Positions 24,124 to 36,100 of a stretch of 64,000 bases of DNA are shown here, piece after piece. This stretch comes from Cardinalis cardinalis (lineage: Eukaryota; Chordata; Aves; Passeriformes; Cardinalidae), in NCBI GenBank assembly GCA_014549065.1, contig JACDOX010000507.1:25703-89702 (forward strand), given 5' to 3'. The notes below the pieces were generated by a model. It was given only the letters and a program-made list of their open reading frames with translations. It ran no database searches and was not told the origin of the DNA. Numbering within the stretch: the first letter of the stretch is position 1; each line of letters opens with the position of its first letter. A program made the position numbers and the translations under genes.

Positions 24124-27100
24124 CTGCAGGGAGGAAAAGGCTGTTGAGAGGCAGACAGATGGCTCCTGTTCCCTGCTCAGCCTGCAGGAGAGGCTGAGGC
24201 TGGTGGGGCTCCAGCTAGACCCGTGTTTCTGGGCAGGGTGATTTAATCATAGAATGTTCTGAGTTGGAAGGAACCCACAAAGGTCACCAAGTCCAACTCC
24301 TGGACCTGCATAGGACACTCCAAGAATCCCACCCTGTGCCTGAGAGCGCTGACCAAACACTTCCAGAGCTCTGGCATCTTGGGGCTGACCACTGCCCTGG
24401 TGAGCCTGTTTCCCCTGTGGTGGGTCAGAGCAGGACAAGACTAGAATGAGATTAGCTCAGTTGGTTAAGCATGATGTTATCACCAAGGTTGTGGATTTGA
24501 TTTCTGTATCGGTCATTCACTTAAAGAGCTGGACTCAATGATCCTTGATCCTGGTGGAGCCCTTCCAGCTCAGCATATTCTGTGACTCTGCCAATCTGCT
24601 TTGGTGTTTTGTGGACATCTTGCTCCTTGGCAGACCTCCTGGGGCTGGGCAGATTCCCTGGGTCTTTCATGGTGTGTATGAACATTTAGCAGCTGCCTGG
24701 GATGGATCTTTGGGATCCTACCAGCAGACATGCTGGCCATCCCTCTGACTGACCAGGCAGTGTGGGCACTAGAAGGAGAGTCTGGCAAGCAGCTGGGCAG
24801 ACACACACCTTCATGAAATGATGGCTCCGGCTGCTGAGGAGTCCTAAGTCAAGGCCAAAGTCACTTGGGAATGGCATTCCCCACACATAAACCCTATTCC
24901 TTTCATTATTTACATAAGTCAGGTTGTGGCACAGGCTCCCAGTCCTGGTTTCCAGTCCCAGTACTATGCCCAGGCTGATGGTGCTACTCACCTGCCCTGG
25001 AAAAGCTGCTCTCCTCCACTGCAATGGCAACATAGACAGGTGAGTGCATAGCCATGACACCCTCCCATCTTCCCACAACCAGCAACTCTGGACCCACACT
25101 CTGCACTGCTCCCAGTGCTGCACCACATGGGCAACAGGTGATGAATAGCTGGGGTGGTCCTCTGGCTCTGCTCTACCACTGTCCCACTGGCCTCATCCTG
25201 CCCCAAGGAGCTGACACAGCCAATGAGACACATTGGGCACAGCCCATCACTGAGTCCAATGGAGATCTGTAAACCCCAACACCAACCCATACAAGCCCCT
25301 GCACTGGAATTACTGAAAACGTGGTAGGTGCTGCNACTGTGACAGTTCTGCCATGCACCACCCTGCCCAGACCCCCAGCTCACCCTACATCAGCCCAGAA
25401 GCCTTGAGCAGCAGAGGGGGCCCTACCTCGGGGGATCTTGCAAATGACCCCCATGGTTACGTTTGTGCAGGAGCCTAGACGCCACACGCCATTGCTGCTC
25501 TGGATCCAGTAGCAGCTGTTCTGGCTAAGCATGCTGGGCCCCGTGTCATGCTGGCCCCAGTTGGAGTAGTTCACGGCACTGTTGTCATGCCAAACCAAGG
25601 TGCCACCTGGAAAATGGGAAAATTAGGCTTAAGGAAGCTGAAGAGGACACCCCACCTTTGCTCCAGTTCAGAAAGTACATGCAAGTGTGACAGGGCTCTG
25701 GGAAGCCTGGTCTAGTGGAGGGTGGCCCTGTCCACGGCAGGGGGTGAGACTGGATTGGCCTTAAGATCTCTTCCAACCCAAACCATCCCATGATTCTGTG
25801 ATTCTATGGTGGCGCGGTGTGATGAGGAGGCTACAAGGGCTACAGTGCACCTTCCTGAATCTGCAGGCTCCAATGTCTTGAAGAAAGCTTTGGGTTTCCT
25901 ATCCCACCAAGCCAGAGGAGGGCACATGCAGTATGTCCAGCACAGCCTGAGACACTAGTGCACCTGGTCACACTATGGTATGAGCCCTCCTCACTGGGGC
26001 CACCACCAAGGACTTCCTCTGCTCACCACAGACTTGGTGGGAGTTCATGGAGGTGCCTGAGGGAGTATCTCAAACCTCATTCCTCCCTTGGTACCTTTGG
26101 GGTTGAAGGTCATGCCCAGCCAGGCCCCCTTGGAAAGGCCCTCGTACGCCTGGAGATGCTCCCACACAAAGACATTCTCCATTTCATCCTGGATGGACAA
26201 CACTGTGCCGCCAACTGCAGAGGGAAGACTGTCATGGAGGAGCCCAGAACTGAGAGGATTGAGTTAGGGAGCAGCAGTGCCCAACATGACAAGTTCAGGA
26301 CCCACCCATGAACCACATAACAATTGGGGAACCCTAACATGGAACAGCAAGGAGACGATGGCTGACCAAGCCTGGACAGGGGCACAGGGACAAGGGGGCT
26401 CTGCTGCACCCACAAACATCCTGGGGATCCCACTCTTTTCCATTTCCAAGGATGCATCACCCTCCTTTATCATCCCAGCTCCCTCATACCTTTCTGGCAC
26501 CTCTTCATGGCATCCTTCTGCCCAAGAGTGATCTCCATGTGGAAGGTGTAGCAGTGGTCCCGGAAGGGGATCCAGGATGAGTCCTCCAGCGATTTGGGAC
26601 AGCTGCCACTGTAGGTCCACTTGTGCATGCGGGGGTGACCTGCGAAGCACGTGGTACATTAAAGGTATGGTGGGGCACAGGATGTTGGGGTCCTAGCGCA
26701 CACTGGGGCACCCAGACCCACCAGGACATGCTCCAGAAGGTCCCTGGTGGGATGCTGCCTCCAACCCTTGGTCACACCCCACCCAGACTACCCCAGGGCC
26801 CCTGGCCAGCACCTGTTTGGAGCTGACAGATGGCCCCCTGCAGCCTGGTGTCACAGCCAGCTGTGCGCCAGCTCCCATCCGTGTCCATGTAGGAGCAGCC
26901 AGTGATCTGTTGGGGCTCTCCATCCTGCCAGTTAGTGTAGATGAGATTCTCCTCTGTCAGCCACGAGTAGCTCCGGCCTCCCTGGAACACCACAGGGAGG
27001 AGGTGCCTGGGAGGCTGCTGTGATCCCTCAGGGGACCCATGCCCCAGGTCCCTGCCCCCTTCCCTCACCTCATCATTGGCCAACCCAATCCAGAGCGGAG

Positions 27101-30100
27101 CCTGCAGGCTGCTGATGGCCTGTGTGAGGAAGGCCTGGATGTAGGGGTTGGAGATGGTGGCCAGGGTGGCATTGAGGGTCTCGCAGAGCAGCAGTGCCTC
27201 GTGCCACCTGAGGGGTTTCTGTAGGATGCGGTAAGTGCTGTTGTGGTAAAAGAGGGTGCCAGTAGGTGAAGGGGGGAATGGTGTCTGCGCAGGGCTCAGT
27301 GCCAGGTCTGGAGGAGCAAAGAGACATGGTCAGAGGGCACGGAGGACGTTTCTGCATCCCAGGTGGGTCACCCTTTTGTCCATCCCTACCCAGGCCAGTC
27401 TGTCCCTGGCAGTATTGTGCTGGTTGCACCTGGTGACATCCTGGTGCAACAGGGAAGGGCAGAGGGACATCCTCAGGAATGACAAACAGTGACACCCTAG
27501 CACCATCCCCACCTAGGAGCTGTCCACCAGGATGCACGTCCCTGTGGGGACACACCGAGCCAGGCTGGTGTGCACAGGTTTGGCGCTGTCCCACAAAAGG
27601 CTGGGATCAGGGACCCACCTGAGTAAGTTAAGTCTGTCTCCTCAAGCTAAACCCATTGCCCCAGGTTCCCCAGTCCCATCACAGCATGGTGCACCAGTGT
27701 GGCAGTGACAGATCCTGACAGCTCTCAGTCAAGAGAGCTGGGGCTGTCCCCTCATCCCCCTCCTACCTATGCTCCGCTGGCAGACATAGCCATGTTTCTC
27801 CTCCAGGCAGCTCCGGTCATCCCAGCGTCCCGTGAAGAGGGGGGGTGAGCCATGCCACACCACAACACAGTTGGTCTGCACAGCCAAACCACAAGGTCAG
27901 CACTGCTCTTAGCACTATTGCCCTACACCGCAGAGATTCCCATGCCAGAAACCCCCACCCTGCAGGGCTGCATCCTGCACTGCCCTTGGAGAGCCACCCC
28001 AGTCCACTAAATCTTTCCTTTTCCAAGTCTGGGCCTGGCACTGTGGGACCTTCCTGAGGGAAGGGGGTGCTATGGAGAATCTCCCTCACCGGCTTGTCAT
28101 TGGGGCTGGAGGAGCTGCAGCCTGAGGGCTCTCCAGGTGCCCAGCTCACGTGCCGCAGCGGTTCCCCCTCCACCCACTGGAACTCCCCCTGGGCATCGTG
28201 CAGGCCAATCCAGAGGTCCAAGGAGATGTTGGGCAGCATGGATGTGATGAAGGCTGCAAATGACAGGTGAGATGCTGAGGACCACCCCTGGCAGGTAGAA
28301 CCCTGGTGGGGTGGTGGGGCAGAGGAGACCTACCCTGCTCCAGGGGGCTGGCAATGGTGGCCAGGATGGCGCCCTGGTTCTCACACAACTGCTTCGCTTC
28401 TGGCCACTTCACTATCTCGCCTTTGTTGTGGCCATTGAAGCTGAAACACTGCCGAGGCAGGGGCACAGGATGGGCCAGGAGGTGCAGCTGACCCTAACCC
28501 TGAGCCTTGCACCCTCCCCACTCAGCCACCCTCTGCAGCCCCATTCTGCCACAATGGTCCTTCTCCCCTTCACACCCTCATGCGGGCCACCCCCCAACCC
28601 CTCTGGCCCTTTCACATCTCTCCTGGCAAACCTGTGCACACACCTCACCTTCACCATCCCACAGCATGTCTTCCAGCATCCCTGTAAATGCACCCCCCAG
28701 CACTCCCCACAAAACATGTGCAGGCATCTCCATCCTGCCATTTTGCAGTCACCCCCTCTGTGTCTCCACAGGGCTGGTGGAAGACTAGGAAGTAGCCATC
28801 ACCTCTCAATCCTGCCATCCCCTCTCCCATCCTGCTGTCCCCTCTCCCTCCAGTGGTACCTTGCTGAGGAAGGGCAGCCAGCCTTCAGGACAGCCCCCAC
28901 TCGTGGCAGCAGGTACTGGAAAGAGGGAAGGCTTCACAGCTGTCCCATTGCTTCGCTTGCAGATGTAAGGAAGCGCTGTCATGCACTTCTGGTCCCCCCA
29001 GTCCTCTGTGGGAAGGGACAGGCTGTGCATGATGCCCCTCTGCACCAGTACCAGTGCCCCAGCCACTCAGAGCCCCATGTGGAGCCCTGCCCTGCCCTCA
29101 CCTCGGCTGGCTGTCATGTACACACACTTCCTGTCCTTGCTGATGGGCCGAGGCTTGCCTGGTGCCCAAGAGACAAAGTTGAGGAGGGACCTATCAGACC
29201 ACCTAGAACAGCATCAGGAGAATGAGCAGTGACTTGGTGAATGGGACCACTTGAATGCCCTAACTGGGAGTGTTTTCCACCACTACCCTCTTGGGTGAGG
29301 AATCTTCAGCCCAGCACCCCAGTATGAGACCCCTGAGATGCAGCTGCTGAGTCACAGCACTCTGAGATGTGGGGACAGTATTGTGCAGGGACAGAGTGGT
29401 ATGGGGATGTCATGGGCACTGTAGGGTAGGAACGCCCAGGGATACAGTGGCTGTGACTTACCTGAACCTCCCGTCGTTCTCGTAGGTGTGCAGCCCAATC
29501 CACCAGTGCTGCTCCTGGCCCCTGGAGAACTGCACGCCCAGAGAGGAGATATCAGTGCCTTTCAGGGACTGGAGAGTCTTTGGGGGCAACTGAGGCTGCC
29601 ATGGGGATCAGACACCCTTCCCCAGCTTGCAAAAGCAAGGCAAAAAACATCACTTTGCTAAGCCCCAAACCCACTCCCATGCATCAGGACCAGCCACCAC
29701 ACAAATCCATCATGACCCCAGCAAAGCCTAGGACCCCCAAATATGGTACCTCCAGAAAAGGGTGAAAGAAGGCAAGGAAGAGCACCCACAAGGTAGCAGA
29801 GCCCTTGGCCACCGGTGCCCTGGGAAGTTTCTGTCCCCTTGGTACCTTCTTCAGGTTCTGGCCTAGGAAGTGCAGCTCGGCCTTGCTGTGCACTGACGTC
29901 AGCTCAGCCTGGAACCAGCTGCAGATGCGCTTTGCCTGCAGCCACGTTGAGTGGTGTTCAAAGAACTTGTACTCGGCCTCCTGGTACTTCACCCACTCTT
30001 TGCTGCCTGCAGGCACAGACCAGACCTCACACTGAAGCTGACACCCCTTCCATGGTCAGCCTGACACCCACATCCCTGTCTATTGGGCTGCTTTGCTTTT

Positions 30101-33100
30101 GTCCCTCTCCTGTGACGGAGCTGCAGTGGGATGCCTGGGTTCTCCTCCCTCCCACAACCCTCCCCAGCTGCTGGGCTCCCAGCTCCTCCAGAGGAGGATC
30201 CATCCTCCTCTTAATAACACTGCAGCTGACACCCACTGAAGACATCAGGTGGTCTGTGCATGACCTGAAGTTGAGCCAGGAGAGGTTGAGGTTGGATATC
30301 AGGAAAAGGTTCTTCCCTCAGCGGGTAGTCAGGCACTGAACGGGCTCCCCAGGGCAATAACTATGGCTCCAAGGCTGCCAGAGCTCAAGGAGCATTTGGA
30401 CAACACTCTCAGGCACAGGGTGGGATTGCTGGGGTGCAGGGGCAGGAGCTGGACTCAATGGTCCTTGTGGGTCCTTTCCAACTCAAAATATTCTGTGACT
30501 GTGTCAAAAGGCTGTGGCTAACACACCGTGGGTTGTGATCTCTGGCTCCTTCACATCGGCACCTGGAGAAAGGGCAAGAGAAGGTGTCAATGGGGTGCAG
30601 GCTGGGATGCTCCCATGGATGCTTCTCTGCAAACCATCCACGGGCTACAATGGCAGGATGCCCCTCCTGAATTCCCCCAGAAGTGACAGTACCTCTCCCA
30701 GTCCCTGAATTAGGAATCACCCTCCCTCCTCCCAAGGATTCCACCACCCTACAGCCCATGCTCCTCCAGGTCAGTCACAGCTGATGGTTTTGGGGACCCC
30801 TTTGCCAGTACCTTTGGGCAGTTTGCAGATCCAGTCCAGCTGGGCTTCACACTGCATCGGCATCCACTGCAGGGAGGCCAGATCCAGCACTGTGCAGCTC
30901 CGGATGTCATCGTCATCATAGTTGCTGCGGTCGAAGTTGTGGTAGAAAAACTGGGGGTTGAGAGAGATGGGCAATGTTGGTCCTTTCAACCAGCACCAGA
31001 TTCGTCCCTCCCACAACTCAAATGCCCCCTGGACTCACCCCCAGCCCGTCGCTCCACCTCCAGCTCTGGTCCCCAGCAGGGTCCCGCCGGTTCAGGCCAA
31101 TCCAGAACCAGTGCTGCTCATGGAGCTCCGTTTCTGACTCCCTATGGGGACCCAGGGGGACATGTGAGTACACAACTCCCTTCAAACCAGAAGGTTTTAT
31201 ACTTATATACAAATAGATATTTATAATCAAGGATTTTTCTGTTTTTTTTCAAAGCCTGCCATCCCCACATACCTGAAGATAGGAACTAGGATAACAGGCA
31301 TGCCATCTCAGGACTGGAGCTGCTTTAAACCCAAGCTCCATCCCCAAATTACACTGAACTTCCTGCGCATCTCCCACATTAGCCACACCAACTGATGCAC
31401 CTTCTGTACACCGGTCTGTGTTCAGAGAGATCCATCCATCCATCCATCCATCCATCCATCCATCCATCCATCCATCCATCCACTCGCATGTGCTAGACCA
31501 TCAGGATGGCTGTGGGCTTGTGGCAAGCACACACCAGCAGTGGGACACACACTGATGCTCCCAGCCTCTCACCCAAAAATCTTGTTGAGGGTGTTGGCAA
31601 CAAAATGCTCCTCCTCATAGCTGCCTAGGCTGAGCAGCTGGGCTCCCAGCTCCCGGCAGAATTCCTGTGCAGCGATCCATGTCTTCTTCTCTTGCAGCTT
31701 TTCGAAGTTGAATACCTGGGAAAGGAAAAACCCACAGCATGGGGGGCTCAACAGCAGAACAGGAGCAGAGCTCTGTTCCAACCTGCAGGCAGCCATGTCC
31801 CAGGACACAGTGGTGCCATCCAGCCCCAGCCAGGATTGTGGAGTGCCTCTTGCAAGCATCAAAATGCGCCCCTTCACTCCCCTGCACTGAGGAGACACGT
31901 GCATCCCCACGCCAACCTGTCCAATCCCCCTTCACCTTGTAGCAGTGACGAAGTTTGGGGTCGGAGCTCCATCCTGGGGGGCAGGTGGCAGTGAGGCTGG
32001 GCGTGGGGAAAGGACTGGGCAGTTCAGGATTGACTGGGGTGCCCAAGTTCTGTCGACAGATGTACTTGGCTTTGAAGGTGCTGCAGTTCTTCACCTCCCA
32101 CAGCCCCATGGAGCTACCGGTGGCCAGGGCCACGCAGCCGCCCTTGTTGTAACCTGGAGTGCTCACAAGAGCAGGGGAGATGCCAGCCTTAGAGTTGGAC
32201 TGTTCTGTGGGGCAGGGCCAGCCCTGCCCTCCATGAAGGGAGAGTCCTCATCCCACCCCCATCCCTTACCGGGCTGGTTGCGGTTCCAGTGAGTGTACGT
32301 CACCTCATCACCACTCAGCCAGTGGAATGCACCTGTCTCATTGATGTCCTGCAGAGCTGTCCAAAAATACTCCCCATCCCAGCCATAGATGAGACTGCTC
32401 ACATACGCCTGCTCGAACCTGGAGGGACAGTGAGAGTGGGATCGTCCACTGAGACACTGAGCTGCCCATGATGCTCCAGCCCATGGAAGTCACTTCCTTG
32501 CAGGGCTTGTTTTGGGGCAAACCCACCACCACTGGCATGGCACTGACCTGTTGGTGATGGTAACCAGCGTGGAGCTATAGTCAGAGCACGTCTTGCGGGC
32601 GTCACTGTAGGGGACACGGTCCTCACCCAGCCAGAAGCAGGATGGGCTGTGCCACTTCCAGCCCTGGGGACAGGTGACAGGGAACATCCACCACTGCCCA
32701 CCTGGACCTCCCCAGAAAGATGGGAGCAATCCCAGGGCACAAGAGCAACATCCCAAGTTCCCCACCACCGCCTCTGCCTTCTCCTGGGAGGTCTCCTGCC
32801 CCCAGCTGCCCCACTCAGCTTTGAGCTTCAACAAGCCCCTGGCCCCAGAGGACATGGCTACAAGGGAAAACAAACGCCCAGGCAGCTTCAAAGCTGGGGA
32901 AACAGCTGTCCCTGCCAGCATAAAGCCCCGGCCAGGGAGCAGGCAGGGGAACACAATCCTCCTCTTTACACTGCAGGACTGAATCCAAAGCAAGTACCAC
33001 TGCAGCCAGCTTTAATCCCCTGCCTTGCTGATGTTGGAGTCTCTCCGGGGTTGGAGACACAATAGTGTCTGTTTTCTGCCAGAGCAGGGAGCAGGGTGGC

Positions 33101-36100
33101 CCTGGGGGTGGCAGCGGTGGTGGCAGAGTCGGGAGGGACATGGGGACTCATCTGCAAGAGGGGACACAAACCCTTCACAAGGGTGAAGTGGCTCAGCCAA
33201 GGAGCCAAGTGGCTCCAGACTCATGGACCCCCTGGAAGGGGGAAGCATCACTAGGGTTCTACTCCTGGGTCGCCTGGGCATTGGACAGTGAGGGCACATG
33301 CCATATGCAGCGTCATCAGCACAGTGGGGAAGGAAGCAGGAGAGCAGCTTTGGGAAATGAAAACAACCGCAAATCCCAGTTTTTCCTCCAAGTTCCTGCT
33401 CCTACAGCCTTTCTCCAAAGCTGGCAAATCCAGGTACAGACTCATAAGCTGGGTCCCTCTGGAACAGTATGGATGCAACTGAGCAACCAAGAAAGGAGGC
33501 CTGTCCTGGAACAATGCAATGTCCCCAGATAGGTCCCCAACAAGCACCAGCCTCAGCACCCCTAATACCCCAAGGGTGCACTCCCACATACAGCACCACA
33601 ACAAGTCCTGTGATCTAAAAGAGGACCAGGACAGGATCCTCAACCCCAAGTGCTGCCTCCAGCTTCCAACTCCAGTGTGCCCCCACATCCCTCCTGATCT
33701 GCCTTTCCCATTGCCCAAACCTCTATACTTCATTGCTTCCTTTTTAAGGCTGTTCCTGAAATAAAGCAGATTTTTTTAAATAGGGAAAAAGCAGCAAGGA
33801 CACCATAAAAAACCAGCACAGTGGCTGGAGTGGATAGGGTGAATGCCTGAGCAAGACGTGCCTCCTCTCCACCAGCTTCTGCCTGTGTGTGGCAAAAGTC
33901 CTCATTAAGAATGAGTAAGCAGAGGAAGGATGGCTCTTGGTTCATTTGTCCCCTGCATTGGTTCATTGGTTCATTTATCCCTCACAGTTCNTTTCCCAGT
34001 GCATCTCTGCTCGGCACCCAAGGCCAAGCTAAGACTGGGGCCGGAGAGCCAGGAGGGAGTTAAATCTCAACAGGGAGTCCTTGCTTTGGGGACACACAGA
34101 TACATAGTAGCAGAACTCTGCAACTGAGTGTCTCATCCCCAGTACCTGTGGACACAGAGGCTCTTCCAGCTATGTCTGGCCACCCTCAAATCCGGCTCTG
34201 CATGGCAGCTCTCCTGGCTGCTGTGCTCCCCCAAGCTCTGGCATAGCCAAGCAGCTGCTTGAAATGGGGCAAGGACATGGGAGGAGCCCAGCAGCACCTC
34301 TGGGAGCTGGCCTGGAGTGGCTGCTTGCTAGCCAGGATGCAAGCACGCTGGCCAGCTCTGAAAGGCTGGGAGAGGTTGAAGAGTCACGCTGCTGAAAGAC
34401 TCAGTGCTTGGAGGCTTTGCAGAGAACCACAAAAACCACTTCCCAGCAAGCGTAGGAACAGGCTGGCTTCAGCCCCGTGCGACAGCTGGGGAAACCGAGG
34501 CAGGGCACAGGCTGAGTGAGAATCTGCTGGTTTAGTGTCCCCAAAATGCCTATGCCCTGCCCGGAGGAGGCAACCTGCCATCTTGTCAAGGCATAGGTAG
34601 GGCTGGCAGCCACCTCCATCCTGCCAGGCTCCCACGTGCTCCTGTGTTTTGGCACAAAGAGAGGGAAGGGGGGATAAAATGAACATCCCTGCTGGCAGAC
34701 AAGGCTGCCTGATGGGGAAGAGTCTTGGACAATGTGCCCAGATGCACGTGTTTTATGTCCCAATTTCTTCCCATGGACTCCTCTACCATGGCAGCGAGGG
34801 GCTCAGCAGCCCCGGAGTGCTCCAGCTCAGCAGCTCTCAGGCACAGACCAGCCGCTCTGGGTGCTGCTCATCGGGGCTCCCCAAAAGGGTTTTAGGGAAA
34901 GGTCCCCTTGAAGCCTCAAGCACCATGCAGAACCATGGAGCAGCCAGAACTACTGCTGCTCCATGCGCCCCTCACCTTTCGGCACCCGTGGTCATCCTCC
35001 TCCTTCTCCTGGCTCACCCGACCAGGTTTTTTGCAGATGGAGGGCAGGGTCTGGTTACAGGGGCTGTCATTCCACCTCCCTTCCTGCAGGATGGTAAAAA
35101 AAGTGGCAATGAGCCCATCTGACAGCGTGGGGAATGTCCCAGCCCCTTCATCCCTGCATTAGGTCCAAAGACTTTACTTCCCTACACCAAATCCCCAGCG
35201 ATGATGAGACAGATTCCTCCCATCCCAATGGCTCAGATGAGCTAGGCTGAACCCAGCTGGAGACACTCCCTGAGGAAAGCCTTCCTCAGCAATGAGGATG
35301 CTGCAGCACTCCCTGCAGAGGTGCAGGATAACCCCCCATCCCCTCCAGGTTCTCACCGGTCCCCAGATGGTAACACAGTCCTCCAGGCTGTCACGGAAGT
35401 TGTTAGGCTCAAAGGGGTGCCAGTATGTGAACCTCACAGGCGTCCCATCTGACCACTCAAAGTTCATTTGCAGCTTGAGGTCATTTAGGCCAATCCAGAG
35501 CTCCTCCACATCTGCCAGGACAGGAAGGGAGGGAGTGAAGTTCGCTCCTCCTGGCTGACCCTGTGCAGAACCCCCCATGACCTCAGCCCTTATGATGGGA
35601 CTGGTCTCTGCACCAGCACCTGCCAAAACCCACTCAGGGCTCAGCTCTGAACTCCTTGTGCCAGTGGGCAGGAGAGGGCAGGACAGGGCAGGGCAGCTCC
35701 TGCCTGCAAGTATGGACCCCTGGAGTAGGAAATTACAAGGACATGGACCCCCAGAGTGGGAAACACAGGGACATTTGCCTGCAGCTTTCAGAGAGGGGCT
35801 AGCAATATGGGAGTACAAGTCCAGGACTGCAAGCTCAGGTCCAGTGAACTACTGGTTTTCAACCATTCCTTTCTAGCACATCCCAGTCTGCTCCCAGCCT
35901 GAGGGCAGCAGTATTTCCTCTCCTTACTCCACTCTCCTATACCTCCTTGCTGGCCTCCTCCAGCAAGAGTTCCTCCTCCAGCAGGAATTTTTTTCCCATC
36001 TTTTCCTACATTAACTAGCTGGGACTAGCACTATTCCCAGCTGCAGCTGTGTAGTTTTGACTTAGCACTGCAGGCTCTGGGAACAGCTTTTACACTTGCT

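Noticed and set aside
24444..24520. tRNA-Ile gene
   Set aside because: The tRNA-like part is mutated in the stems and is directly joined to a CR1-like tail, so it is the head of a SINE.
28311..29225. Plus-strand open frame of 304 codons
   Set aside because: It is antisense to MRC2 exons 19-21 and has no recognisable domain. The minus strand there carries the real coding exons.
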